A stretch of 64,000 nucleotides of DNA from an uncultured Dorea sp. Its GTDB lineage: Bacteria > Bacillota > Clostridia > Lachnospirales > Lachnospiraceae. Position 1 is the stretch's first letter. Each line of letters opens with the position of its first letter. The DNA lies in contig UQRE01000004.1 of assembly GCA_900543415.1 (NCBI GenBank), forward strand, positions 1 through 64,000. Direction: 5' to 3'. Below, piece by piece: positions 17,026 through 25,743 of this stretch. The notes beneath the pieces are model-generated. The model was not told the origin of the DNA. It saw only the letters and a program-made list of their open reading frames with translations, and made no database searches. The position numbers were made by a program, and so were the translations under genes.

Positions 17026-18222
17026 ATGGCGAAGATTAAAATGACAACCCCTATCGTTGAGATGGACGGAGATGAGATGACACGTATCCTCTGGAAGATG
17101 ATCAAAGAAGATCTTTTGGAACCATATATTGAATTGAATACAGAGTATTATGACTTGGGACTGGAATATAGAAACGAAACGAATGATCAGGTAACTATAG
17201 ATGCGGCAAATGCGACAAAGAAATATAAAGTGGCTGTAAAATGTGCGACGATCACTCCGAATGCAGCCCGTATGACAGAATACAATCTGAAGGAAATGTG
17301 GAAGAGCCCGAACGGAACGATCCGTGCAATTTTAGACGGAACCGTATTTCGTGCGCCGATCGTAGTGAAGGGAATCGAACCATGTGTGAAGAATTGGAAG
17401 AAACCGATTACAATCGCAAGACACGCGTATGGCGATGTATATAAAAATACAGAAATGAAGATTCCGGCAGCGGGAAAAGTAGAGCTTGTGTATACTGCGG
17501 AAGATGGAACAGAAGTGCGGGAACTCGTACATAATTATACCGGCGCCGGTGTGGCTCAGGGAATGCACAACTTAAATGATTCTATTGAAAGTTTTGCAAG
17601 AAGCTGTTTTAATTACGCACTGGATACAAAACAAGATCTCTGGTTTGCGACAAAAGATACGATTTCCAAGAAATATGATCATACGTTTAAAGATATTTTT
17701 CAAGAAATTTACGATGCAGAATATGCTTCCAGATTTGAGGAAGTTGGAATTGAGTATTTCTACACTTTGATCGACGATGCAGTAGCCCGCGTGATGAAAT
17801 CAGAAGGCGGATATATCTGGGCATGTAAAAACTATGACGGAGATGTCATGAGCGATATGGTATCGTCTGCATTTGGTTCCCTTGCAATGATGACTTCTGT
17901 GCTTGTATCTCCGGATGGATATTACGAATATGAGGCGGCGCACGGAACCGTACAGCGTCATTACTACAAGCACTTAAAAGGAGAAGAAACATCCACCAAC
18001 TCCGTAGCAACAATCTTCGCATGGACAGGAGCACTCAGAAAACGGGGAGAATTAGACGGAAATCAAGAATTAATGGAATTTGCAGATAAATTAGAAAAAG
18101 CAACGATTGATACAATCGAAGAAGGAAAAATGACAAAAGATCTGGCACTGATCACAACACTTCCGAATCCGACAGTATTAAACAGCGAAGGATTTATCAA
18201 AGCAATCGCAGAAAAATTGTAA
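17026..18222 (+). CDS. icd: isocitrate dehydrogenase (NADP-dependent)
   Basis: Oxidises isocitrate to 2-oxoglutarate with NADP. The 398-residue protein is of the eukaryote-like homodimeric class. It shows TPIVEMDGDEMTRILW at the start, then ITPNAARMTEYNLKEMWKSPNGTIR and GTVFRAPI in the substrate-binding region. DNYDGDVMSD-like (KNYDGDVMSDMVSSAFGSL) and AAHGTVQRHY lie near the C-terminus. AAGGAG supports ATG 17026; an in-frame start at 16984 overlaps the regulator stop. With the synthase upstream it would form an oxidative branch toward glutamate. Aconitase is not in this window. Confidence 0.95.
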   Translation: MAKIKMTTPIVEMDGDEMTRILWKMIKEDLLEPYIELNTEYYDLGLEYRNETNDQVTIDAANATKKYKVAVKCATITPNAARMTEYNLKEMWKSPNGTIRAILDGTVFRAPIVVKGIEPCVKNWKKPITIARHAYGDVYKNTEMKIPAAGKVELVYTAEDGTEVRELVHNYTGAGVAQGMHNLNDSIESFARSCFNYALDTKQDLWFATKDTISKKYDHTFKDIFQEIYDAEYASRFEEVGIEYFYTLIDDAVARVMKSEGGYIWACKNYDGDVMSDMVSSAFGSLAMMTSVLVSPDGYYEYEAAHGTVQRHYYKHLKGEETSTNSVATIFAWTGALRKRGELDGNQELMEFADKLEKATIDTIEEGKMTKDLALITTLPNPTVLNSEGFIKAIAEKL

Positions 18223-18226
18223 AAAA

Positions 18227-18285
18227 GGACACCCCAGAAGTTAAATTGGGACGTAGCATTTTGTAAAAATGCTACGTCCCAATTT
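18227..18285 (+). repeat. REP-like palindromic element, copy 1 (also a bidirectional terminator)
   Basis: Perfect 20-base arms AAATTGGGACGTAGCATTTT (18243-18262) and AAAATGCTACGTCCCAATTT (18266-18285) surround a three-base loop. The motif GGACACCC (18227-18234) precedes the GGGACGT core by exactly 13 bases. A second copy with the same architecture, reversed, is at 36386-36444. It sits between the convergent icd and ABC-F genes and could end both transcripts. Confidence 0.85.
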
Positions 18286-18289
18286 ACAA

Positions 18290-20209
18290 TTATTCTTCCA
18301 GCTCTTCCCATTTTTCATATAATTCTTCTAATTCTTCTGCGATAGTGGCTTTTTCCTGTGCCAGTTCCTGGCATTTTACGGAATTGGTGAAGATTTCTTC
18401 TTTCATCATCAGCTGATCGATTTCGCTGTCTCGTTCTTCCAGAGCTGTAATTCGTTCTTCTGTTTTTCGTAAATCGTTTTGACGTTTTCGTTCTTTTGCC
18501 TGTGCTTCTTTCTGCTCCTGCCAGCTTAATTTATTCTCGGAAGGAGCGGAAGCGGAGGAAGAGGAGTCCGACACGGTTACATTAGATGTGTAAGCAGCGG
18601 TCAGCTCTTCTTTTTTCTCCAGATAATAATCATAATTTCCAATGTAATTAACAAATTTCTGATTGACGAGATCAAGAATACGGGTAGCGGTCTGATTGAT
18701 AAAATAACGATCGTGGGAGACATAGAGCAGTGTTCCGGTGTAATCATTTAAAGCGTGCTCTAAAATCTCTTTGGATGCAATGTCTAAGTGGTTGGTAGGC
18801 TCGTCCAAAACAAGGAAATTTGCTTCTGAGAGCATGAGCTTTGCCAGAGAGACTCGCCCTCTTTCTCCGCCGCTTAAATCGCCGATCAATTTAAATACAT
18901 CATCCCCGGTGAAAAGAAAGGCTGCCAGCATATTGCGAATCTCAGTATTTGTAAGAGACGGATAATCGTCGGAAATTTCATCAAAAATGGTTTTCTCCAT
19001 ATGAAGAACATGGTGTTCCTGATCATAATATCCAATATGTACATTTGTTCCCAAGGTAAAAGAACCATGGTCTGCATCTACAAGTCCATTTAATATTTTA
19101 AGAAGCGTTGTTTTGCCGGTTCCATTGTCACCGATGATTGCCACATGCTCGCCGCGCTTGATCTCAAAAGAAACATCCGAGAACAGCTGCTGTGGTGGGA
19201 ATGCTTTGCTTAAATGTTCGATGGATAAAACATCATTTCCGCTGACAACCGACGGGGTGAGTGTCAAATGGATGTCGGTGTTGATCTCCTGTGGTTTTTC
19301 AATGCGCTCAATCTTATTCAACATCTTTTCGCGGCTTTCAGCACGTTTGATAGATTTCTCGCGGTTGAATGAACGAAGCTTTTCAATTACGGCTTCCTGA
19401 TGTTTGATTTCCTGCTGCTGGTTTAAATATTCTTTTAACCGTGCTTCCCGGAGCTGCTTTTTCTTATAGGAAAAGTCGCTGTAATTTCCAAGGTATGTCA
19501 TAACCTGACCGGCTTCAATCTCAATTACCTTTGTGACAATTCGATTGAGAAAATATCGGTCATGAGAGACAATAAGGGCAGCGCCCGTATAGTTGAGAAG
19601 GTAAGTTTCCAGCCATGTGATGGAATTTAGATCCAAATGGTTGGTCGGCTCGTCGAGAAGTAAAATATCGGGTTTAGAAAGAAGCAGCTTTCCGAGGGAA
19701 ACTCTTGTTTTTTGCCCACCGGAAAGAGTGGCGACCGGTCTTGAGAATTCGTCCTCCTGAAAACCCAGCCCTTTCAGAACTCCGGTGATTTCGCTTTCAT
19801 ATGCATAACCATTTTCTCGCTCAAAAGCGGCAGTCAACCGATGGTAGGTCTCCATACGGCTGTTTAATTCACTCCCTGAGAGATCTTTCATTTCCAGTTC
19901 AATGCTGCGAAGCTGTTCTTCCATAGCAATAAGATGTGCCTTGGCAGACTTCACTTCGTCATAAATAGAATTGGAGCTATCCATGTTTTGGTGCTGTGCC
20001 AGATAGCCAAGTGTCTTTCCTCTTGTCAGGATTACATTTCCGCTGTCTGTCGGAAGTTCACCTACGATCATTTTCAGGATGGTGGATTTTCCGGCACCGT
20101 TAGGTCCTACAAGAGCAGCCTTTTCGTGGTCTTCTATATGAAAGGAACCATTATCAACAATGATTTTTTCTTCAAATGCTTTACTGATTCCGTGACATGC
20201 AAGTATCAT
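18290..20209 (-). CDS. ABC-F family ATPase (YdiF/Uup-like)
   Basis: A soluble ATPase of 639 residues with two ABC domains and no membrane part, the hallmark of ABC-F proteins that act on the ribosome. Domain 1 has Walker A GPNGAGKST (about 35-43), signature LSGGQKTRV and LLLDEPTNHLD. A charged linker lies at about 245-320. Domain 2 has GDNGTGKTT, LSGGERGRV and LVLDEPTNHLD. The C-terminal 90 residues are a charged coiled coil, as in Uup and Bacillus YdiF. GGAGG at 20216-20220 fixes the start at 20209. It is the only minus-strand gene here. A housekeeping translation factor is more likely than an antibiotic-resistance ABC-F. Confidence 0.9.
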   Translation of the reverse strand: MILACHGISKAFEEKIIVDNGSFHIEDHEKAALVGPNGAGKSTILKMIVGELPTDSGNVILTRGKTLGYLAQHQNMDSSNSIYDEVKSAKAHLIAMEEQLRSIELEMKDLSGSELNSRMETYHRLTAAFERENGYAYESEITGVLKGLGFQEDEFSRPVATLSGGQKTRVSLGKLLLSKPDILLLDEPTNHLDLNSITWLETYLLNYTGAALIVSHDRYFLNRIVTKVIEIEAGQVMTYLGNYSDFSYKKKQLREARLKEYLNQQQEIKHQEAVIEKLRSFNREKSIKRAESREKMLNKIERIEKPQEINTDIHLTLTPSVVSGNDVLSIEHLSKAFPPQQLFSDVSFEIKRGEHVAIIGDNGTGKTTLLKILNGLVDADHGSFTLGTNVHIGYYDQEHHVLHMEKTIFDEISDDYPSLTNTEIRNMLAAFLFTGDDVFKLIGDLSGGERGRVSLAKLMLSEANFLVLDEPTNHLDIASKEILEHALNDYTGTLLYVSHDRYFINQTATRILDLVNQKFVNYIGNYDYYLEKKEELTAAYTSNVTVSDSSSSASAPSENKLSWQEQKEAQAKERKRQNDLRKTEERITALEERDSEIDQLMMKEEIFTNSVKCQELAQEKATIAEELEELYEKWEELEE

Positions 20210-20242
20210 ATGTAACCTCCTATATCTATAACATACGACCTT

Positions 20243-20271
20243 ATTATAGCGAAAAGAACATAAAAAAACCA
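20243..20271 (-). promoter_or_regulatory. possible promoter of the ABC-F gene
   Basis: On the minus strand, TATAAT (20248-20243) lies 33 bases before the start codon. A weak TGGTTT-type -35 is 17 bases further upstream. It is back to back with the rex promoter. Confidence 0.4.
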
Positions 20272-20279
20272 CTAAAAGT

Positions 20280-20308
20280 TTGACTTTGAAACCACAATTT
20301 TATATAAT
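20280..20308 (+). promoter_or_regulatory. promoter of rex
   Basis: TTGACT (20280-20285), a 17-base spacer and TATAAT (20303-20308). Nothing like a full Rex operator palindrome is evident at this site. Confidence 0.7.
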
Positions 20309-20341
20309 AATTTATAGAGAGTGAATGGGAAGGTGAGAAAA

Positions 20342-20986
20342 TTGGAGAGCAGAGACATTTCTCAGGCAGTAATAAGACGACTGCCAAGATATTATCGATA
20401 TCTCGGAGAGCTTCTGGAAAACGGAGTGGAAAGGATATCTTCAAACGATTTAAGTAAACAAATGAAAGTAACTGCATCTCAGATTCGTCAGGACTTGAAT
20501 AATTTTGGTGGATTTGGACAGCAAGGCTACGGATATAATGTGAAATACCTGTATACAGAGATCGGAAAGATCCTCGGACTGGAGGAAGATCATAACATTG
20601 TGATCATTGGTGCCGGTAATCTCGGACAGGCTCTGGCAAATTATGCAGCCTTTGAGAAGAGAGGGTTTATTTTAAGCGGTATTTTTGATGTGAATCCAAG
20701 ACTTCAGGGGATGACGATTCGTGGTGTCCCAATACGGATGATGGATGAACTAAAATCTTTTGTGAAGGAAAATGATGTTGAGATCGCGGTGCTTACGATA
20801 CCGAAGGAGAAGGCTATTGAAGTTGCAAATATGCTGGTAGATAACGGAGTTCGTGCGATCTGGAATTTCGCACATACAGATCTGAATCTTCCGGAGAATA
20901 TAATTGTAGAGAATGTGCATTTGTCAGAAAGTCTGATGCAATTATCTTATAACATCAGCCGCTATAAGGAAGAGCATAAGGAATAG
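20342..20986 (+). CDS. rex: redox-sensing transcriptional repressor Rex
   Basis: Senses the NADH/NAD ratio and represses fermentation genes when NADH is low. It has an N-terminal winged helix (ISQAVIRRLPRYYRYL...SSNDLSKQMKVTASQIRQDLNNFGGFGQQGYGY) and a Rossmann domain with GAGNLGQALANY. The 214-residue protein matches the family. I prefer TTG 20342, spaced seven bases from AAGGTG, because it gives the usual N-terminus just before ISQAVIRRLP. A GTG at 20321 in frame would add seven residues and lacks a good ribosome site. Likely targets include fermentation genes elsewhere in the chromosome. Confidence 0.95.
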   Translation: MESRDISQAVIRRLPRYYRYLGELLENGVERISSNDLSKQMKVTASQIRQDLNNFGGFGQQGYGYNVKYLYTEIGKILGLEEDHNIVIIGAGNLGQALANYAAFEKRGFILSGIFDVNPRLQGMTIRGVPIRMMDELKSFVKENDVEIAVLTIPKEKAIEVANMLVDNGVRAIWNFAHTDLNLPENIIVENVHLSESLMQLSYNISRYKEEHKE

Positions 20987-20996
20987 TGATACAGAG

Positions 20997-21047
20997 ACGT
21001 ATGAGAAAGGCTTGTGCATGGCAGGCTTTTACTCATACGTTTTTTTC
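20997..21047 (+). terminator. terminator after rex
   Basis: ACGTATGAG and CTCATACGT form a nine-base outer stem, with an inner AGGCTT/AGGCTT-type imperfect pairing, followed by seven T. It separates rex from nnr. Confidence 0.8.
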
Positions 21048-21068
21048 TATGAAGGAGGATGAACGAAT

Positions 21069-22544
21069 ATGCAATATCTTCCCAATGGGATGCAGATGAA
21101 GGAAGCGGATACTTATACGATAGAGCAGGAACATATTCCGTCTTCAGAGCTTATGGAACGGGCGGCGAACGCATGCGTATCCTGTATGATAGATAGCGGT
21201 TATGATCTTGGAAATATACTGATTGTATGTGGAAAAGGAAATAATGGCGGAGACGGGCTGGTGATGGCGGAGATCTTCAAAAAGAAAGGGTATCCTGTCA
21301 CGGTGTATCAAATTCATCCGTCTGCCGGTGACGAATATCCACAAGGTGAATATAGTATTATAGTAGATGCCATGTTCGGTGTAGGATTAAATCGTCCGGT
21401 GCAAGGAGTTTATGCGAAGACGATTGAACATATGAATGCGTCATCCGGTGTCAAGGTTGCAGTTGACATTCCCTCGGGAATCAGTTCTGACAGCGGATGC
21501 GTGTTAGGAACAGCTTTTCGTGCAGATCTTACGGTTACGTTCCAAGCGAAAAAGGCAGGACACATCCTCTATCCGGGAAGAAGCTATGCCGGAGAAGTGG
21601 TTGTGGCAGATATAGGAATCACAACAAATATTTTTGAGCGTAATAAAAGTGTTGCCTGCTGCTATGACAAAGAGGAATACTGGAGATTCCTTCCCGAGCG
21701 AAGAAGAGATTCACATAAGGGAACTTATGGAAGACTTCTTGTGATCGCAGGAAGCGAAGGGATGAGCGGCGCAGCTTATTTTAATGCAGCTGCGGCATAC
21801 CGAACAGGTGCCGGACTGGTGGAAATCTATACTTCAGGAGCAAATCGCATTGTGCTGCAGAGTCTTCTTCCGGAGGCAATCGTTACCACATACGATTCCT
21901 ATGAAGAAGAAAAATTAAGAGAACTTCTTGATAAAGCAGATGCAGTATGTATTGGCTCGGGGCTGGGAACCGGGAAAAAGGCAAAAAAGATTCTGCGAAC
22001 TGTTCTTCGGGAAGCAAAGGTGCCATGTGTCATTGATGCGGATGGGTTAAATCTTCTCAGCGAGTATCCGGAATACATGGAACTTTTGCGTGAAGGAAGA
22101 TTTGTTCTGACCCCTCACATGAAGGAAATGTCAAGACTTACGGGAGTTGGCATCAAAAAGATCAAGGAACAGAGAATTCCGTTGCTTGAAGAATTCGTAC
22201 AGGAATATGGATGCACATGTATATTGAAGGATTCCTGCACCATTGTGTCAGCGGAAGGGGAACATACTTATGTGAACCAATCCGGAAATGAAGCAATGGC
22301 GAAGGGAGGAGCCGGTGATGTGCTGGCAGGAATTGTTGCAGGACTTCTGGTACAAAAAGTGCCGGAGAGAGAGGCAGCTGTTCTTGGTGTATATGCACAT
22401 GGAACATGTGGAGATCTTGCAAGAGATGAGTTGGGAAGCTACAGTGTTCTTGCCACAGATCTGATAAGGAAACTAAGTGTTGTATGGAAAGGCGAGGAGG
22501 AGACAAGACATGAAAAGTTACACAAGAATTCGCGCAAGGATTGA
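21069..22544 (+). CDS. nnr: bifunctional NAD(P)HX epimerase/dehydratase
   Basis: Repairs hydrated NADH and NADPH. The N-terminal YjeF_N domain (about 1-210, with GKGNNGGDGLVMAEIF) epimerises NAD(P)HX. The C-terminal ribokinase-like domain (about 225-485, with LTPHMKEMSRLTG and NEAMAKGGAGDVLAGIVAGL) dehydrates the S form using ADP or ATP. The 491 residues match the fused form. AAGGAGG precedes ATG 21069. Its last 35 bases overlap the alr start, so the two are probably translated together. Confidence 0.94.
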   Translation: MQYLPNGMQMKEADTYTIEQEHIPSSELMERAANACVSCMIDSGYDLGNILIVCGKGNNGGDGLVMAEIFKKKGYPVTVYQIHPSAGDEYPQGEYSIIVDAMFGVGLNRPVQGVYAKTIEHMNASSGVKVAVDIPSGISSDSGCVLGTAFRADLTVTFQAKKAGHILYPGRSYAGEVVVADIGITTNIFERNKSVACCYDKEEYWRFLPERRRDSHKGTYGRLLVIAGSEGMSGAAYFNAAAAYRTGAGLVEIYTSGANRIVLQSLLPEAIVTTYDSYEEEKLRELLDKADAVCIGSGLGTGKKAKKILRTVLREAKVPCVIDADGLNLLSEYPEYMELLREGRFVLTPHMKEMSRLTGVGIKKIKEQRIPLLEEFVQEYGCTCILKDSCTIVSAEGEHTYVNQSGNEAMAKGGAGDVLAGIVAGLLVQKVPEREAAVLGVYAHGTCGDLARDELGSYSVLATDLIRKLSVVWKGEEETRHEKLHKNSRKD

Positions 22545-23676
22545 TCTGGATGCAATTGAATACAATATTGAAAAAATGAAAGAAAACCTTCCGGAAGATA
22601 CGAAACTGATCGTTGTTGCCAAGGCAGATTGTTATGGACACGGGGCTTTGCAAACTACAAGTCTTCTCTCGTTGAAAGAATATGTGTGGGGATTTGCAGT
22701 AGCTACGCTGGATGAGGCGATCGTGCTTCGAAGAGGAGGCATTACAAAGCCGATCCTTGTACTTGGCTGTATTTTCCCTGAACAGTGGATAGACGCACTG
22801 GAAAATAATATTCGAATTACCGTCTATGCAGAGGAATTGACAAAGGTTTTATCGGATCTTGCAGTGAAAATAGGAAGAAAAGCTTATGTGCATGTGAAGT
22901 TGGATACGGGCATGGGAAGAATCGGCTTTACTCCGGGAAAAGAAGGTGCCGATAAGATAGAAGAGATCAGTAAGCTTCCGAACATTGTAATGGAAGGCTT
23001 ATATACTCATTTTTCTAAGGCTGATGAAGGTGATAAAAGCTATACAATGAAACAGATGGAAGCGTATACATGGATGAAAGAAGAATTGGCCGGTCGGGGC
23101 ATTACATTTTCGTACTATCATTGCTGTAATAGTGCCGGAATCATTGACCTAAAAGGGGCAGGTCAAAATCTCGCCAGAGCCGGAATCTCCACTTATGGCA
23201 TGTATCCTTCGGAGGAAGTGCATAAGGAAAATGTAGATCTTAAACCGGCGCTTGAGCTTATCAGTCATGTGGCATTTGTAAAATGGGTAGATGAAGGAAA
23301 AATGATCAGTTATGGCGGTACTTATGTGACGAAGAGGCGTACGAAGATTGCCACAATTCCGGTAGGATATGGAGACGGTTATCCGAGAAGTCTTTCGAAC
23401 AAAGGGTATATGCTGATCCACGGAAAGAAGGCTCCGATCATAGGAAGAGTCTGCATGGACCAATGTATGGTTGATGTAACGGAGATTGAAGATGTCAAGT
23501 TTGGCGATGAGGTTGTACTGGTAGGGCGCGACGGTGATGAGTATCTTTCTGTAGAAACATTAAGCCGGCTGTCTGACCGTTTTAATTATGAATTTGTCTG
23601 TTTGATGGGCAAGAGAATTCCAAGAGAATATATAAGACGTGGAGAGATTCAGGAACAGATGGATTATTTTGCTTAA
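22510..23676 (+). CDS. alr: alanine racemase
   Basis: A PLP enzyme that makes D-alanine for peptidoglycan. The PLP lysine is Lys38 in VVAKADCYGHG; most family members have AYGHG, so the cysteine after KAD is a small oddity. The C-terminal beta domain carries the catalytic tyrosine region SYGGTYV, plus PVGYGDGYPR and GRVCMDQCMVDVT. With ATG 22510 the protein has 388 residues, the usual length. AGGAGG lies inside the end of nnr. The gene order alr-then-MazF toxin mirrors Bacillus alr-ndoAI-ndoA, minus the antitoxin. Confidence 0.96.
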   Translation: MKSYTRIRARIDLDAIEYNIEKMKENLPEDTKLIVVAKADCYGHGALQTTSLLSLKEYVWGFAVATLDEAIVLRRGGITKPILVLGCIFPEQWIDALENNIRITVYAEELTKVLSDLAVKIGRKAYVHVKLDTGMGRIGFTPGKEGADKIEEISKLPNIVMEGLYTHFSKADEGDKSYTMKQMEAYTWMKEELAGRGITFSYYHCCNSAGIIDLKGAGQNLARAGISTYGMYPSEEVHKENVDLKPALELISHVAFVKWVDEGKMISYGGTYVTKRRTKIATIPVGYGDGYPRSLSNKGYMLIHGKKAPIIGRVCMDQCMVDVTEIEDVKFGDEVVLVGRDGDEYLSVETLSRLSDRFNYEFVCLMGKRIPREYIRRGEIQEQMDYFA

Positions 23677-23761
23677 AAACAGGAATGTGAACTCTGTGGA
23701 ATACATCCGAAAAAGATGGAAATACTAATTTTATCTTAAAGAAATCGGAGTGTGAAAGAGA

Positions 23762-24109
23762 GTGCAGGTAAGACGCGGAGATATCTATTATGCGGACTTA
23801 AGTCCGGTTGTCGGTTCAGAACAAGGGGGCGTACGCCCGGTTCTTATTATACAGAACGATGTAGGAAACAAACACAGCCCTACAGTAATCTGTGCGGCAA
23901 TTACTTCGCGGATGAATAAGGCGAAGCTGCCAACGCATGTGGAGATTGATGCAAGGAAATATCAAATTGTGAAGAATTCAGTTGTTCTTTTAGAACAGAT
24001 TCGAACCATCGATAAACTGAGACTAAAAGAACTTGTATGTCATTTAGATCAAACAATTATGAAGAAAGTAGATGAGGCGATCAAAGTAAGCTTTGAGCTT
24101 CATACATAG
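23762..24109 (+). CDS. MazF/NdoA (PemK) family endoribonuclease
   Basis: A 115-residue protein with the full MazF pattern: VRRGDIYYADLSPVVGSEQGGVRPVLIIQND (about 3-33), TVICAAITSR and VLLEQIRTID. Family members are sequence-specific mRNA interferases. The start is GTG 23762 with a weak GAAAGAG site. The 85-base gap to alr holds no open frame resembling an antitoxin (only eight codons from ATG 23716 on), unlike Bacillus where ndoAI lies there. It is probably co-transcribed with alr. How it is kept in check cannot be read from this window. Confidence 0.9.
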   Translation: MQVRRGDIYYADLSPVVGSEQGGVRPVLIIQNDVGNKHSPTVICAAITSRMNKAKLPTHVEIDARKYQIVKNSVVLLEQIRTIDKLRLKELVCHLDQTIMKKVDEAIKVSFELHT

Positions 24110-24133
24110 CAAAGGAGTTAAAGAACAGATAAT

Positions 24134-24943
24134 ATGGAAAATGGGAGTTTATTTCAAAGAGTACGACAGATCCTGAAGATTGAAGATGATATGGACGATG
24201 AGGCGAAAAAAGAAGCAGCTTCCTTGATTCGAAATATTTTCCGTTATATGGATAAAGATGCGAAGGATATTATGACGCATCGAAAAAATATTGTTGCCAT
24301 TGATGAGCAATTTACGATGGAAGAAGCACTTGAATTTATGTTGGATGACAAATATTCTCGTGTGCCGATCTATCATGAGAGTATTGACGATATCATTGGA
24401 TTTCTGCATTTGAGAGAGGCAATGACCTGTTACCTTAAGGAAGAAAAACTTCGAAAAGTTTCTGTGAGGGAGCTTGGGGATTACATAAGACCGGTAGTAT
24501 TTATTCCGGAGACAAAAGGAATCGACCGTCTGTTTAAAGAAATGCAGATGAAGAAAAACCATATTGCGATCGTGGTGGATGAGTATGGACAAACCTCCGG
24601 TCTGGTGACGATGGAAGATATTGTTGAGGAAATTATGGGGAATATCCTTGATGAACATGATGAAGAAGAGGAGCTGATCCATGCGCAGCCGGATGGAAGC
24701 TATCTGGTTGACGGAATGACAATTCTGGAAGACTTGTCTGATCTTCTGAACATCAGTTTTCAGTGTGAAGAAGATGAAGAGTATGACACTTTAAACGGAT
24801 TTTTGATTGGTGAACTTGAACGGATTCCGGCAGAAGACGAAAAGTGTGTTATCGAGAAGGACGGCTATCGCTATACGATTTTATCGATGGACAACAATAC
24901 AATAGATCGAGTTAAGATTGAAAAAACACAAGAAGAGTGTTAG
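24134..24943 (+). CDS. CorC/HlyC-like CBS domain protein
   Basis: A soluble 269-residue protein: a CBS pair (about 45-175, with RVPIYHESIDDIIGFLHLRE and NHIAIVVDEYGQTSGLVTMEDIVEEIMGNI), followed by a CorC_HlyC domain (about 190-265). The N-terminal DUF21/CNNM membrane domain found in many homologues is absent. This resembles E. coli CorC, which is associated with magnesium/cobalt efflux. The older hemolysin C label is misleading. The 24-base gap from the MazF gene suggests an operon. Confidence 0.88.
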   Translation: MENGSLFQRVRQILKIEDDMDDEAKKEAASLIRNIFRYMDKDAKDIMTHRKNIVAIDEQFTMEEALEFMLDDKYSRVPIYHESIDDIIGFLHLREAMTCYLKEEKLRKVSVRELGDYIRPVVFIPETKGIDRLFKEMQMKKNHIAIVVDEYGQTSGLVTMEDIVEEIMGNILDEHDEEEELIHAQPDGSYLVDGMTILEDLSDLLNISFQCEEDEEYDTLNGFLIGELERIPAEDEKCVIEKDGYRYTILSMDNNTIDRVKIEKTQEEC

Positions 24944-24990
24944 AATAAAAAGATGTGAAAAAGATAAGAGATACAAGGAGAGATTGATTT

Positions 24991-25722
24991 ATGTCAGGAC
25001 ATTCAAAATTTGCCAATATTAAGCACAAAAAAGAAAAAAATGATGCTGCGAAGGGAAAAATCTTTACGAAGATCGGAAAAGAGCTGGCTGTGGCAGTAAA
25101 AGAGGGTGGCGGTACAGACCCTGCGAACAACAGCAGACTTCGTGATGTAATTGCGAAAGCAAAAGCAAACAACATGCCAAATGATACGATCGAGCGTAAT
25201 ATTAAGAAAGCTTCCGGCGATGCCAACGCAGCTAATTATGAGCATATTACATATGAGGGATATGGACCGAACGGAACAGCGATCATTGTGGAGACATTGA
25301 CTGATAACCGCAACCGTACAGCGACAAATGTAAAGAATGCATTTACGAAAGGAAACGGAAATGTAGGGACACCGGGTTGTGTATCCTTTATGTTCGATAC
25401 CAAGGGACAGATTGTGATCGATAAGGAAGAATATGAAGCAGATGCGGATGAGCTTATGATGATGGCTCTGGATGCAGGAGCAGAGGATTTTGCAGAAGAG
25501 GAAGACAGCTTTGAGATTCTGACAGATCCGGATGATTTCAGCGACGTGAGACAGGCATTAGAGGACGCAGGCGTCCCTATGGCTGCGGCTGAGGTTACTA
25601 TGATCCCACAGACTTACGTAGAACTTACAGATGAGACAGATATCAAGAATATTCAGAAAACTCTGGATATGCTGGATGACGATGATGATGTCCAGAATGT
25701 ATACCACAACTGGGATGAATAA
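24991..25722 (+). CDS. YebC/PmpR family regulator
   Basis: A 243-residue protein beginning MSGHSKFANIKHKKEKNDAAKG, the near-invariant YebC/TACO1 N-terminus. It has three domains and the conserved GPNGTAIIVETLTDNRNRT block. Members have been described as transcriptional regulators (PmpR) and, more recently, as translation factors for proline-rich stretches. Which role applies here cannot be told from sequence. An acidic C-terminal tail (DDDDDVQN) is normal. ATG 24991 has AAGGAGAG. Confidence 0.92.
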   Translation: MSGHSKFANIKHKKEKNDAAKGKIFTKIGKELAVAVKEGGGTDPANNSRLRDVIAKAKANNMPNDTIERNIKKASGDANAANYEHITYEGYGPNGTAIIVETLTDNRNRTATNVKNAFTKGNGNVGTPGCVSFMFDTKGQIVIDKEEYEADADELMMMALDAGAEDFAEEEDSFEILTDPDDFSDVRQALEDAGVPMAAAEVTMIPQTYVELTDETDIKNIQKTLDMLDDDDDVQNVYHNWDE

Positions 25723-25743
25723 AAACACAGCGGAGGACAGAAG

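Noticed and set aside
23677..23761. Hidden MazE/NdoAI antitoxin before the MazF gene
   Set aside because: All three plus-strand frames were read; the longest ATG frame has eight codons and none resembles a ribbon-helix-helix protein.
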